From positions 35,916 to 99,915 of the forward strand of contig NZ_SDLT01000008.1 in assembly GCF_004522235.1 (NCBI RefSeq): DNA of 64,000 nucleotides, in the 5' to 3' direction. This stretch comes from Amycolatopsis nivea. GTDB lineage: Bacteria; Actinomycetota; Actinomycetes; Mycobacteriales; Pseudonocardiaceae. Position 1 is the first letter of the stretch. Every line of letters begins with the position of its first letter. A program made the translations under genes and the position numbers. Shown here in pieces: positions 28,040-35,681 of the stretch. Under the pieces are notes generated by a model, which did not search any database, was not told where the DNA came from, and saw only the letters and a program-made list of their open reading frames with translations.

Positions 28040-29450
28040 CACGCCCGAACTGCCCGCGCAGCTGCGCCGGGCGCACCTGATCGGGATCGGCGGGGCCGGG
28101 ATGTCCGGCATCGCGCGGATCCTGCTCGCCCGCGGCGCGGCCGTGTCCGGGTCGGACGCCAAGGAATCGCGCGCGCTGCTTTCGCTGCGCGCGCAGGGCG
28201 CGACGCTGTTCGTCGGCCAGACCGCGGAGAACCTCGCCGAGCTGGCCGAACCGCCGTCGGCCGTCGTGGTGTCGACCGCGATCAAGGAGACCAACCCGGA
28301 ACTCGCCGCGGCCCGCGAGCGGGGCATCCCGGTGCTGCACCGCGCGCAGGCGCTTGCCGGGCTGATGGCCGGGCACCGCGTCGCGTGCATCGCGGGAACG
28401 CACGGCAAGACGTCGACCACGTCGATGCTCACCGTGGCGCTGCAGAACTGCCGGATGGACCCGTCGTTCGCGATCGGCGGCGACCTCAACGAATCCGGGG
28501 CCAACGCGCACCACGGCGAGGGCGGCGTGTTCGTCGCGGAAGCCGACGAGAGCGACGGCTCCTTCCTCACCTACACGCCGTCGGTGGCGGTGGTGACGAA
28601 CGTCGAGCCCGACCACCTCGACCACCACGGCACCGCCGAGGCGTACGTGAAGGTGTTCAGCGACTTCGTCGGCCAGATCGAGCCGGGCGGGCTGCTGATC
28701 GTGTGCGCGGACGACGAGGGCGCGGCCCGGCTCGGCGACGAGGCTGCCGCCGCCGGGGTACGGGTGCGCCGCTACGGCCGTGCCGCTTCCGGCGAAGGCG
28801 ACGTGCGCGTGCTCGACTACACGCCCGCGCCGGACGGTGGCGTCGTGCGGATCGCGCTGGACGGCGAAGAACACGACCTGCGGGTCGCGGTGCCGGGCGA
28901 GCACATGGCGCTCAACGCGGTCGCCGCGCTGCTCGCCGGGCTCGAACTCGGCGCGCCGCTGGACGGCATGGCCGCCGGGCTCGCCGCGTTCGGCGGGGTG
29001 CGCCGCCGGTTCGAGTTCAAGGGCCGCGCGGGCGACGTCCGGGTGTACGACGACTACGCGCACCACCCGACCGAGGTGGCCGCGCAGCTGCGCGCGGTGC
29101 GCACGGCGGCGGGCAGCGGACGGGTCGTCGTGGTGTTCCAGCCGCACCTGTACTCGCGCACGCAGACTTTCGCCGCCGAGTTCGCCGAAGCGTTGTCGCT
29201 GGCCGACGAGGTCGTGGTGCTCGACGTGTTCGGCGCGCGCGAGGAGCCGGTGCCGGGCGTGACCGGTGCGCTGATCGCCGACCGGGTGACCGTGCCGGTG
29301 CACTACCAGCCCGCCTTCGACGTGGCCGCCGGACTGGTCGCGGACCTCGTCCGGCCGGGCGACCTCGCGATCACCATGGGCGCGGGCGACGTGACGCAGC
29401 TCGGCCCGGAGATCCTGGCCGAGCTGGACCGGAGGGCCTCGGGAGCATGA
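28032..29450 (+). CDS. murC: UDP-MurNAc:L-alanine ligase
   Basis: A 472-residue Mur ligase that starts the stem peptide. It opens with [18 protein letters not shown], has the P-loop [14 protein letters not shown] near residue 120, [13 protein letters not shown] and [11 protein letters not shown] in the central domain, and [10 protein letters not shown] near residue 340 in the C-terminal domain, all diagnostic of MurC. GTG start inside the murG end; the stop overlaps the ftsQ ATG (ATGA). Confidence 0.97.
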   Translation: MPDTPELPAQLRRAHLIGIGGAGMSGIARILLARGAAVSGSDAKESRALLSLRAQGATLFVGQTAENLAELAEPPSAVVVSTAIKETNPELAAARERGIPVLHRAQALAGLMAGHRVACIAGTHGKTSTTSMLTVALQNCRMDPSFAIGGDLNESGANAHHGEGGVFVAEADESDGSFLTYTPSVAVVTNVEPDHLDHHGTAEAYVKVFSDFVGQIEPGGLLIVCADDEGAARLGDEAAAAGVRVRRYGRAASGEGDVRVLDYTPAPDGGVVRIALDGEEHDLRVAVPGEHMALNAVAALLAGLELGAPLDGMAAGLAAFGGVRRRFEFKGRAGDVRVYDDYAHHPTEVAAQLRAVRTAAGSGRVVVVFQPHLYSRTQTFAAEFAEALSLADEVVVLDVFGAREEPVPGVTGALIADRVTVPVHYQPAFDVAAGLVADLVRPGDLAITMGAGDVTQLGPEILAELDRRASGA

Positions 29451-30310
29451 CCGGGACCCGGCAGCGCCGTCGCTCGCCCGCGCCTCGCGCGGGCGAGGAG
29501 CAGCGTGCCGCCCTGGCCCGGGAACGCCGCGGGCGGCGGACCGAGGAGGAACGCCAGCGCACCCGCGCCCGCACTTCCGCGCGATCAGGCCGCTCGACGC
29601 GGGCTTCCGCGCGGAAGTCCCGGCCCTCGCGCGGCAAGGAGATCCGCCGTCGCTGGGTCGCGTTGCTGACCGTGGTCACCCTGGTCGCGCTGGGGTACCT
29701 GCTGTTCTTCAGCTCGCTGCTCGCGGTGAAGGCGATCGAGGTGCAGGGCGCGAAAACCGTGTCGGCGGACCAGATTCGCGCGACCGCCGCGGTGCCGCCC
29801 GGGCAGCCGATGCTGCGTGCGGACGTCGACGGGATCCGCGACCGGGTGGCGCAGATGCCGGGCATCGCGACGGTCGAAGTGTCCCGGTCGTGGCCGACGA
29901 CGCTGGAGATCGCGGTGACCGAACGGACCGCGATCGCGTTCTTCGACAGCGGACCCGGCGGCGACGGGGTGCACCTCGTCGACGGCGGCGGGGTCGTGTT
30001 CAAGACGGTGAAGACCCGGCCGGTCGGCTTGCCCGAGCTGAAGCTGCCGAAGGTGTCGGTGGACGACCCGGTCACCCGCGCGGTGACCGCAGTGCTCGGG
30101 GTGCTGCCGGAGCAGTTGCTGAAGCAGACGAAGACGGTCACCGCGCAGACGCCGGCGAGTGTCGAGTTCACGCTGTCCACCGGCAAGACGGTGCGGTGGG
30201 GGAACGCGGAGAACACCGACCGCAAGGCGAAGGTGCTGGCCGCGCTGCTGACGCAGCAGGGGAAGATCTACGACGTTTCCGCGCCGGAGTTGCCGACTAT
30301 CACCTCGTGA
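29447..30310 (+). CDS. ftsQ: Cell division protein FtsQ (POTRA domain)
   Basis: A 287-residue bitopic protein. The long, very basic cytoplasmic N-terminus (about 65 residues) precedes a membrane helix ([19 protein letters not shown]). The POTRA domain follows ([22 protein letters not shown]), then the FtsQ beta domain ([18 protein letters not shown]). In most actinobacteria ftsZ follows directly. Here the stop codon lies inside a dispersed palindrome and ftsZ is 8.9 kb away. Confidence 0.95.
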   Translation: MTGTRQRRRSPAPRAGEEQRAALARERRGRRTEEERQRTRARTSARSGRSTRASARKSRPSRGKEIRRRWVALLTVVTLVALGYLLFFSSLLAVKAIEVQGAKTVSADQIRATAAVPPGQPMLRADVDGIRDRVAQMPGIATVEVSRSWPTTLEIAVTERTAIAFFDSGPGGDGVHLVDGGGVVFKTVKTRPVGLPELKLPKVSVDDPVTRAVTAVLGVLPEQLLKQTKTVTAQTPASVEFTLSTGKTVRWGNAENTDRKAKVLAALLTQQGKIYDVSAPELPTITS

Positions 30311-30344
30311 GTGCCGGGTTCTCACCGGCATCAACGCTCACGAG
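30304..30344. repeat. Dispersed palindrome, GCCGGTTCTC family, copy 3
   Basis: CTCGTGAGTGCCGGG pairs imperfectly with CCGGCATCAACGCTCACGAG around GTTCTCA. It overlaps the ftsQ stop codon, so the last ftsQ codons and stop are part of the element. Confidence 0.75.
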
Positions 30345-30385
30345 GCGCGGGACCTGGTGACGCAGCCTGCGCGCGGCGGGAGCAA

Positions 30386-30451
30386 CTCGTGCGGGCGGGC
30401 GCGGGTGTGCGGGGAGGCAGACGCCGTTCTCACCGGCACCGCCACGCGCGA
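30386..30451. repeat. Dispersed palindrome, GCCGGTTCTC family, copy 4 (decayed)
   Basis: The right arm (CGTTCTCACCGGCACCGCCACGCGCGAG) is intact, while the left arm beginning ACTCGTGCG is interrupted by G-rich sequence. It lies 41 bases after copy 3, between ftsQ and the NmrA-type gene. Confidence 0.55.
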
Positions 30452-30459
30452 GGTTTTCG

Positions 30460-30515
30460 TTGCGCGGACTTCTCGTATGGCGTACGCTTGTCGGGTTCGT
30501 ACGCCATACGAGAAG
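30460..30515 (+). promoter_or_regulatory. Promoter with TetR-type double operator
   Basis: Perfect 18-bp arms (30469-30486 and 30498-30515) contain CGTATGGCGTACG and its reverse complement CGTACGCCATACG. Each 13-mer is itself a near palindrome (CGTA-N5-TACG), a typical TetR-family half-site pair. They overlap a promoter with TTGCGC (30460-30465), a 17-base spacer and TACGCT (30483-30488). The second operator ends nine bases before the ATG. No TetR gene is adjacent. Confidence 0.65.
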
Positions 30516-30523
30516 GTGGGGGC

Positions 30524-31357
30524 ATGACGGTTCTGGTGACGGGTGCGACGGGCAACGTCGGGCGGCTGGTGGTCGACGAGCTGGTGGCTCGCGGGGTGCC
30601 GGTGCGGGCGTTGACCGTGGATCCGGAGCGGGCGGCGTTGCCTGGCGGGGTTGAGGTGGTGGTCGGGTCGCTGGCCAAGCCGTCGACGTTGCCTGCTGCG
30701 TTGGACGGGGTCGAGGCGGTTTATCTGGCGCCTTATGCGCGGACTGTTTCGCGGTTTTGCGAGCTGGCTTCGGGGGCTGGGGTTCGGCGGGTGGTCGCGT
30801 TGTCCGGGTCCAGCGTGGGGGATACGCATCCGGCTTCCAGCGGGCATGGGTTTGCCGCGGTTGAGGATGCGGTTCGGGCTGGCGGGTTTGCGTGGACGTT
30901 TTTGCGGCCTGGGGCGTTCATGATGAATTCTCTGGGGTGGGCGTCTTCGATTCGGGAGCGTGGGGAGGTTCGGTCGGTTTATCCTCGGGCTACTCAGACG
31001 CCTATTGATTTGGGGGATATTGCTGCTGTTGCCGCTCAGGTGTTGGGTAGCGAGGGGCATGTGGGGCGGGTCTATGAGTTGAGTGGGCCGGAGGGGATTT
31101 CTCTTGAGGCGATGGCTGCGGCTATCGGGGGTGCGTTGGGGAAGACGCTGCCGTTTGTGGAGTTGACTCCGGAGGAGCAGGTTGCCGAGTGGGTGGGGGC
31201 TGGGTATCCGGAAGGGGTTGCTTCGTGGTTGCTGGAGAATTTCGCGGTTACTGATCGGGAGCCGCAGGTGCCTACTGGGGTGGTTGAGGAATTGCTGGGG
31301 CGGTCGGGGGTTTCTTTTGCTGAGTGGGCGAAGGGCAATGTGGCTGCGTTTTCCTGA
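30524..31357 (+). CDS. NmrA-like NAD(P)-binding oxidoreductase
   Basis: A 277-residue short-chain reductase of the NmrA/atypical SDR group. The nucleotide-binding motif VLVTGATGNVGRLVVDEL is at the extreme N-terminus, the VDPERAALPGGVEVVVGSL segment follows, and LSGSSVG sits where classical SDRs have the catalytic Ser; no YxxxK motif is clear. Relatives act as quinone reductases or redox sensors. The second half uses T- and G-ending codons far more than the dcw genes. It is controlled by an apparent TetR-type operator and ends at a 25-bp inverted repeat. Confidence 0.85.
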   Translation: MTVLVTGATGNVGRLVVDELVARGVPVRALTVDPERAALPGGVEVVVGSLAKPSTLPAALDGVEAVYLAPYARTVSRFCELASGAGVRRVVALSGSSVGDTHPASSGHGFAAVEDAVRAGGFAWTFLRPGAFMMNSLGWASSIRERGEVRSVYPRATQTPIDLGDIAAVAAQVLGSEGHVGRVYELSGPEGISLEAMAAAIGGALGKTLPFVELTPEEQVAEWVGAGYPEGVASWLLENFAVTDREPQVPTGVVEELLGRSGVSFAEWAKGNVAAFS

Positions 31358-31430
31358 GGCGGCTCGTCGCCTGGCGGCGACATTGCGCCGTGAGTGGTGA
31401 GACGGGGCACCCCGATTTTTGAGTGTGACT

Positions 31431-31489
31431 ACGGCGCGGGGGTGCTTGTCAAGGCGGGAAAGATGCCTTGACAAGCACCCCCGCGCCGT
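31431..31489. terminator. Bidirectional terminator, perfect 25-bp inverted repeat
   Basis: Arms 31431-31455 and 31465-31489 are exactly complementary (ACGGCGCGGGGGTGCTTGTC and onward) with a 9-base loop. TTTT follows on the plus strand (31491-31494). It lies between the convergent NmrA-type and DinB-type genes, which suits a two-way terminator. Confidence 0.8.
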
Positions 31490-31571
31490 GTTTTGGGCTT
31501 CGTATCGGGGGTGGGGGAGGTGTGGCTGCCTTGAGGGGTTGGGTGTGCTGGCTGCGGTTTGTTTTGGGTTT

Positions 31572-32294
31572 TTAGTTGGCTTGGTCGATGAGGTCTAGGT
31601 CTCGGACGCAGAAGCCGTGGTGTTCGAAGGTTTCGTTGAGCACTGTGCGTAGGCATTGGCGTACTGTGCGGCCTCTTGCGTAGGGCGGCCAGACGTCGTC
31701 GTCGGGTACTGGGGCTGGGGCTGCCAGCTCGGCGGCGGTGATCTCGTTCAGCCAGGTCTCTAGTTCGGCGGTTTGTGCGTCGCGCACGGTCGCGATTTCG
31801 TCCAGGGACGGAGTTGCCGAGAGGTTCAGGCCGTGTGCTTCGCGGTAGGGCTCGACGGCCGGGCCGATGCCCATGGGGGTGAAGAGTGCCGTCGAGCCGC
31901 GGCAGCAGCGGCGGAACCAGGAGTCGTGGACGAAGACCAGGTGGCGCATCGTTTGGGCGGCCGACCATTCGTCGTTCACGCTGCGGTGTTCGATGCCTGG
32001 GGTGCGGCGGATGCGCTCGATCGTCGTGGTCCAGTCGGCGCGGAGTTGGCGTGCTGCTTCGCGCAGGTCGGCAAGGTCGTCGGAGCGGATCAGTACTCGC
32101 ACCGGGTGGCGGCGGTCCAGTTCTGCTTCGACGTAGCCGCTGACTTCGACGCCGTTCACCACGAGGTTGGAGACGAGTCCGTCGATCACGGCGTCCTGCA
32201 TGACCACGCCGATCAGGCGCGCGCCGGTCAGGTCGCATTCGCGGAACTCCGCGTCGTGCAGGTCTTCGTCGACATGCTTTTTCATGATCCGCAT
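31572..32294 (-). CDS. DinB/DUF664-family protein with pentapeptide-like N-terminus
   Basis: A 240-residue protein. Residues about 8-60 resemble a short pentapeptide-type segment (DLHDAEFRECDLTGARLIGV) and the rest is a DinB-like four-helix bundle: NDEWSAAQTMRHLVFVHDSW and FEHHGFCVRDLDLID supply the spaced His residues that bind metal in this superfamily. Related proteins include mycothiol-dependent enzymes, but the reaction is unknown. ATGs at 32294 and 32285 are both possible starts; neither has a good ribosome binding site. The gene ends near the 25-bp terminator. Confidence 0.8.
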   Translation of the reverse strand: MRIMKKHVDEDLHDAEFRECDLTGARLIGVVMQDAVIDGLVSNLVVNGVEVSGYVEAELDRRHPVRVLIRSDDLADLREAARQLRADWTTTIERIRRTPGIEHRSVNDEWSAAQTMRHLVFVHDSWFRRCCRGSTALFTPMGIGPAVEPYREAHGLNLSATPSLDEIATVRDAQTAELETWLNEITAAELAAPAPVPDDDVWPPYARGRTVRQCLRTVLNETFEHHGFCVRDLDLIDQAN

Positions 32295-32347
32295 CGTAGA
32301 AGCGGCCACCGACAAAACCGGGCGCCGCGAGTCGTGCGGGGGGAACG

Positions 32348-32398
32348 TCGTGAGGGGAACCCTGACGGAATCGGATTCCGTCAGGGTTCCCCTCACGA
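32348..32398. repeat. Long dispersed palindrome, GTGAAGGG family, perfect copy B
   Basis: Two perfect 25-base arms (32348-32372 and 32374-32398) around one central G. The outer arm reads TCGTGAGGGGAACCCTGACG. It sits between two minus-strand genes, just 3' of the osmC-type gene, where it can act as its terminator. Confidence 0.85.
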
Positions 32399-32405
32399 AC
32401 TACGG

Positions 32406-32840
32406 TCAGGCCAGTGCGGCGTCCAGGGTGATGGTGGTGCCGGCGAGGGCCTTGGAGACCGGGCAGGTCTGTTCGGCGGTCTTGGCCAGCTCGGCGAACT
32501 GGTCCGCGGTGACGCCGTCCAGTTTCGCGCGCAGGGTGATGGCGATGCCGCTGATTTCGAAACCGCCGCCGTCGGCCGGGCCGAGGGTCACTTCGGCGGA
32601 GACGTCGATGTACTCGGCTTCCAGTTTCTGGGACTCCAGCACGCCGGAGAGGTTCATCGCCAGGCAGCTCGAGTGGGCCGCGGCGATGAGTTCCTCGGGG
32701 CTGGTCTGCCCGTCCGGGTCGCCCGCCCGGGTCGGGAAGGACACCTCGTAGGTGCCGAGGTTCGACGAGTCGAACGTGACCTCGCCCTTGCCTTTCTGCA
32801 GTCCGCCGGTCCAGTGGGTGGTCGCGTCGCGGCTGGGCAT
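32406..32840 (-). CDS. OsmC/Ohr-family peroxidase
   Basis: A 144-residue OsmC-type peroxiredoxin that reduces organic hydroperoxides. The two catalytic cysteines are visible: AAHSSCLAMNLSG near residue 55 and EQTCPVSKAL near residue 120, and ADGGGFEISG lies between. LGTYEVSFPTRAGDPDGQTSPEELIAAAHS is closer to OsmC than to Ohr. The ATG at 32840 follows AAGGAGA; the frame stays open upstream but without conservation. Transcribed towards the palindrome at 32348, divergently from the DinB-type gene at 32955. Confidence 0.9.
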   Translation of the reverse strand: MPSRDATTHWTGGLQKGKGEVTFDSSNLGTYEVSFPTRAGDPDGQTSPEELIAAAHSSCLAMNLSGVLESQKLEAEYIDVSAEVTLGPADGGGFEISGIAITLRAKLDGVTADQFAELAKTAEQTCPVSKALAGTTITLDAALA

Positions 32841-32888
32841 CGCTGTCTCCTTCGAAACGGTTGGGGGTGCTGCTCCCATGAAGGTAGT

Positions 32889-32909
32889 GCGCAATTACAT
32901 TGCGCGCAA
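32889..32909. promoter_or_regulatory. Palindromic operator in the osmC divergent promoter region
   Basis: GCGCAAT (32889-32895) and ATTGCGC (32899-32905) form a perfect inverted repeat with a 3-base spacer, overlapping the palindrome TTGCGCGCAA (32900-32909). A MarR/OhrR- or TetR-type regulator is likely to bind here. No such regulator gene is adjacent. Confidence 0.5.
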
Positions 32910-32954
32910 GTTAAATCGCGAAAACGGGTGGCCGGATGCGGCAGACTGCGAACT

Positions 32955-33464
32955 GTGACCGATGCTCCTGAACGTCCCGACCCGCCGATGGCGGGGGACG
33001 AGCGCACCCAGCTCACCGGCTTCCTCGACTTTCTGCGCGCCAGCGTCGTGTGGAAATGCTCCGGCCTCACCGACGAGCAAGCCCGCCGGACGCACGTGCC
33101 CAGCGAGCTGACCACGATCGCCGGGCTGTTGTGCCATCTCACGCTCGTGGAGAACTACTGGTTCCGCGTCGTGCTCGACGGGCAGCCGGACGAGTGGGCG
33201 GACCGGCTCGAGATCGACCGGGACGCCGAGTTCCGGCTCGCGCTGGAATTGCCGATGACGCAGCTGATCGCCGACTACGAGGCGGAGACCGAGAAATGCC
33301 GCGAGGTCGTGGCGGCGCGAGGGTTCGACGACACAGTGCTGTTCAAGGGGGACAAACCGCTCACGGTGCGCTGGGTCGTCACGCACATGATCGAGGAGAC
33401 CGCGCGCCATCTCGGGCATCTTGACCTGCTGCGCGAGCTGACCGACGGTCTCACCGGGGAATGA
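32955..33464 (+). CDS. DinB/DUF664-family protein
   Basis: A 169-residue four-helix-bundle protein of the DinB superfamily (DUF664). The metal-binding His pattern is IAGLLCHLTLVENYWF near residue 62, and VTHMIEETARHLGHLDLLREL near residue 145. These actinobacterial proteins are related to mycothiol-dependent maleylpyruvate isomerase, but the substrate here is unknown. CAGACT ends seven bases before the GTG, so a leaderless mRNA is possible. A truncated duplicate follows immediately. Confidence 0.88.
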   Translation: MTDAPERPDPPMAGDERTQLTGFLDFLRASVVWKCSGLTDEQARRTHVPSELTTIAGLLCHLTLVENYWFRVVLDGQPDEWADRLEIDRDAEFRLALELPMTQLIADYEAETEKCREVVAARGFDDTVLFKGDKPLTVRWVVTHMIEETARHLGHLDLLRELTDGLTGE

Positions 33465-33607
33465 GCCTCGAACTGCTGCGCGCGACCGTGGCGTGGACGT
33501 GCTCCGAGCGGTCTTTGGACGATCCGGTGGGGTTCGCGGGCGACCGGCTCGTGACGGTGGGGACCTAGCGGCGTCTCGTGTTGCTGCGCGGGCTCACCGG
33601 GGAGTGA
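33461..33607 (+). pseudogene. Remnant of a duplicated DinB/DUF664 gene
   Basis: An ATG overlapping the stop of the preceding gene (ATGA) reads MSLELLRATVAWTCSERSLDD, which resembles FLDFLRASVVWKCSGLTDEQ of that gene, and stops at 33568. Just after it another frame reads LRGLTGE and a stop at 33607, matching the end of the neighbour (LTDGLTGE). The head and tail of a duplicate thus remain and about 120 codons are deleted. Probably not functional. Confidence 0.6.
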
Positions 33608-34373
33608 GCTTTTTCGGGGGAAGCGGGACGAAACCGCTGGTGCGGGCGATGTAGTCGGCGTAGCCGGGGCGAGTCTGCCGCATGCCTTTTTCCAGCATGG
33701 GCTTGCCGGTGCCGCGGGCGAGGGTGAAGGTCATCGCGACCGGGGACAGGATCGTCGCCGCGCCGGGCCAGGTCGAGCAGGCCAGCAGGTAGAGGCCCCA
33801 CCAGACGCAGGCGTCGCCGAAGTAGTTCGGGTGCCGGGAGTAGCGCCAGAGGCCGGTGTCGAGAACTTCGCCGCGGTTGGCCGGGTTCGCGCGGAAGCGG
33901 CGGAGTTGCTCGTCGCCGACGGTTTCGAAGGCGAAGCCGACCAGCCAGACCGCCACGCCCAGCCAGGCGGTGACGCCGAAACCCGTGCCGGACATGGCGA
34001 ATTGCACGGGCAGCGAGACGAACCACAGGACCACCGCCTGCATCAGGTAGGTCCGCACGAAGATCCGGACGCCGGGGTTGGGCCCGGCGCGTTCGGCTAT
34101 CTGCTGGTAGCGCGGGTCTTCCGGCTTGCCGCGGTTGCGCAGGTGCAGGTGGACGGCCAGCCGGACGCCCCAGACGACGGTGAGCGCGGCGGCCGTCAGG
34201 CGCAGGGCGAGCGGGCCGGTGCCGAACGGGAACGAGACCACGGCGACGAGGGCGAAACCTAAGCCCCAGAACGTGTCGATGGTGTCGTAGCGGCGGCGCA
34301 GGCGCGCGATGCCGAAGGTCACGGTGACCGCGACCAGGGTGACTCCGCCGGTGAGGGCGAGCAGCGCGATCAT
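33594..34373 (-). CDS. DUF1295 membrane protein (isoprenylcysteine methyltransferase-like fold)
   Basis: A 259-residue polytopic protein of the DUF1295/steroid 5-alpha-reductase-like group. About six hydrophobic segments begin with MIALLALTGGVTLVAVTVTF. The C-terminal catalytic-type motif WRYSRHPNYFGDACVWWG near residue 180 is typical, followed by MLEKGMRQTRPGYADYIARTSGFVPLPPK. The ATG overlaps the stop of the cyclopropane-synthase-like gene. This matches the unnamed membrane gene next to ufaA1 in the mycobacterial sigK locus. Its function is probably lipid modification; the reaction is unproven. Confidence 0.88.
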   Translation of the reverse strand: MIALLALTGGVTLVAVTVTFGIARLRRRYDTIDTFWGLGFALVAVVSFPFGTGPLALRLTAAALTVVWGVRLAVHLHLRNRGKPEDPRYQQIAERAGPNPGVRIFVRTYLMQAVVLWFVSLPVQFAMSGTGFGVTAWLGVAVWLVGFAFETVGDEQLRRFRANPANRGEVLDTGLWRYSRHPNYFGDACVWWGLYLLACSTWPGAATILSPVAMTFTLARGTGKPMLEKGMRQTRPGYADYIARTSGFVPLPPKKLTPR

Positions 34374-35608
34374 GCCCACTCCCTCGTCCACGGCAGGGCG
34401 GAGCGGCCGGTCGCGTCCGGGCGCACCGCGAGGATCTGGTCCACGCCCATGCGGTTCTCCTCGAAGGCGAGCGCGCCGCCGACCAGGTACAGCCGCCAGA
34501 CCCGGGCGCCTGCCTCGCCGATCAGCGCGACAGCCTCGTCCCAGTGCCGCTCCAGGGTGTCTGCCCACGCTCGCACGGTCGGGACGTAGTGCTCGCGCAA
34601 CGCGTGCACATCGCGGATTTCGAAGCCGGCGGTTTCGAGGTGGCCGAGCGTACGGCTGAGCGGGCGCATGGTCATGTCGGGGGCGATGTAGCGCTCGATG
34701 AACGCGCCGCCGCCGGGTGCGACCGCTCCGCGCGACATTTGCTGCAGCAGCAGGCGTCCGGTGGGTTTGAGCATCCGGTACAGCGTGCTGGCGTACGTCG
34801 GGTAGTTCTCTTCGCCGACGTGTTCGCCCATCTCGACGGACGCTACGGCGTCGAAGGACTCCCCGGCGAGTTCCCGGTAGTCCTGCCGTCGCACCTCGAC
34901 GCGGTCGTCCAGATCGTGCTGCGCCAGCCGCGTTTTGACGTGTTGCACCTGCTCGGCGGAGATGGTGACGCCGACCGCTTCGACGCCGTGGTGCTTCGCC
35001 GCGTGCACGACCAGCGAACCCCAGCCGCAGCCGACGTCGAGCAGGCGCATGCCCGGCCGCAGGCCGAGTTTGCGGCAGATCAGCTCGAGTTTGTCGTGCT
35101 GGGCGCGGGCGAGATCGGCGGTTTCGGACCAGTAGCCCGAGGAGTACGCCATCGAATCGTCCATCAGCAGCTGGTAGAAGGCGTTCGACAGGTCGTAGTG
35201 GTGCGAGATCGCGGAGCGGTCCCGGCCGAGGGTGTGCAGCTTCCCGCGCAGCCGGGCCTCCTCGGCAGGCGGTTTCGGCGGCAGGCCGAACACCCCGAGC
35301 CGGCCGGCCAGGCGGACCGCCTCGCCGAAGTCCCGTGCGGACAGGTGCGGCCGGTAAGCCCAGGCCCGGCGGAAGCCCTCGGTGAGATCGCCTTCGACGT
35401 CCAGGTCGCCCGAGACGTAAGCGCGGGCCAGGCCCAGTTCACCAGGGGAGTACAGCAGCCAGCGCAGGGCGCGGCGGTTTTTCAGGACGACGGTCGGCCC
35501 GGCCGGCCCCGCCTGGTGCCCGTCCCAGGTGCGGACGGCGACCGGCAGCGGGCCGCCGAGGACGCGTTCGGCGAAGTCGGCGAGTCGATGGGCTGCGGAT
35601 TTCGGCAT
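34370..35608 (-). CDS. Cyclopropane-fatty-acid synthase-like methyltransferase (UfaA1-like)
   Basis: A 412-residue SAM-dependent lipid methyltransferase. Residues 1-120 form the N-terminal lipid-binding part (RALRWLLYSPGELGLARAYVSGDL). The methyltransferase part has HYDLSNAFYQLLMDDSMAYSSGYW, SAM motif I RLLDVGCGWGSLVVHAA near residue 195, SAEQ, and VEMGEHVGEENYP. The E/H/Y active-site set of cyclopropane synthases appears conserved by eye. Counterpart of mycobacterial ufaA1. It starts at an ATG seven bases after a SigK-type -10 box, so the mRNA would be leaderless. Forms an operon with the DUF1295 gene. Confidence 0.92.
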   Translation of the reverse strand: MPKSAAHRLADFAERVLGGPLPVAVRTWDGHQAGPAGPTVVLKNRRALRWLLYSPGELGLARAYVSGDLDVEGDLTEGFRRAWAYRPHLSARDFGEAVRLAGRLGVFGLPPKPPAEEARLRGKLHTLGRDRSAISHHYDLSNAFYQLLMDDSMAYSSGYWSETADLARAQHDKLELICRKLGLRPGMRLLDVGCGWGSLVVHAAKHHGVEAVGVTISAEQVQHVKTRLAQHDLDDRVEVRRQDYRELAGESFDAVASVEMGEHVGEENYPTYASTLYRMLKPTGRLLLQQMSRGAVAPGGGAFIERYIAPDMTMRPLSRTLGHLETAGFEIRDVHALREHYVPTVRAWADTLERHWDEAVALIGEAGARVWRLYLVGGALAFEENRMGVDQILAVRPDATGRSALPWTREWA

Positions 35609-35681
35609 GCGGGGGATTCGGAGCCGAGGTTCGCGCGGATTGGTACCAATCCGGCCGGGCCGCCGCGCCGAATGCCTTCCG
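35608..35681. promoter_or_regulatory. Mirror-image divergent SigK-type promoters
   Basis: The 18-bp perfect palindrome at 35636-35653 (CGGATTGGTACCAATCCG) provides one CAATCC -35 element for each direction (minus 35642-35637; plus 35647-35652). Each is followed by 15 bases and a CCGAAT -10 box (minus 35621-35616; plus 35668-35673). Each CCGAAT is followed by exactly seven bases and a start codon (ATG at 35608; GTG at 35681). CCGAAT and a CCATCC-like -35 are the mycobacterial SigK consensus as I recall it. Confidence 0.75.

Noticed and set aside
35672..35680. ATG at 35672 as start of the flavoprotein
   Set aside because: It overlaps the CCGAAT -10 box. The GTG at 35681 lies at the same distance from the -10 as the divergent ATG, so it is preferred.
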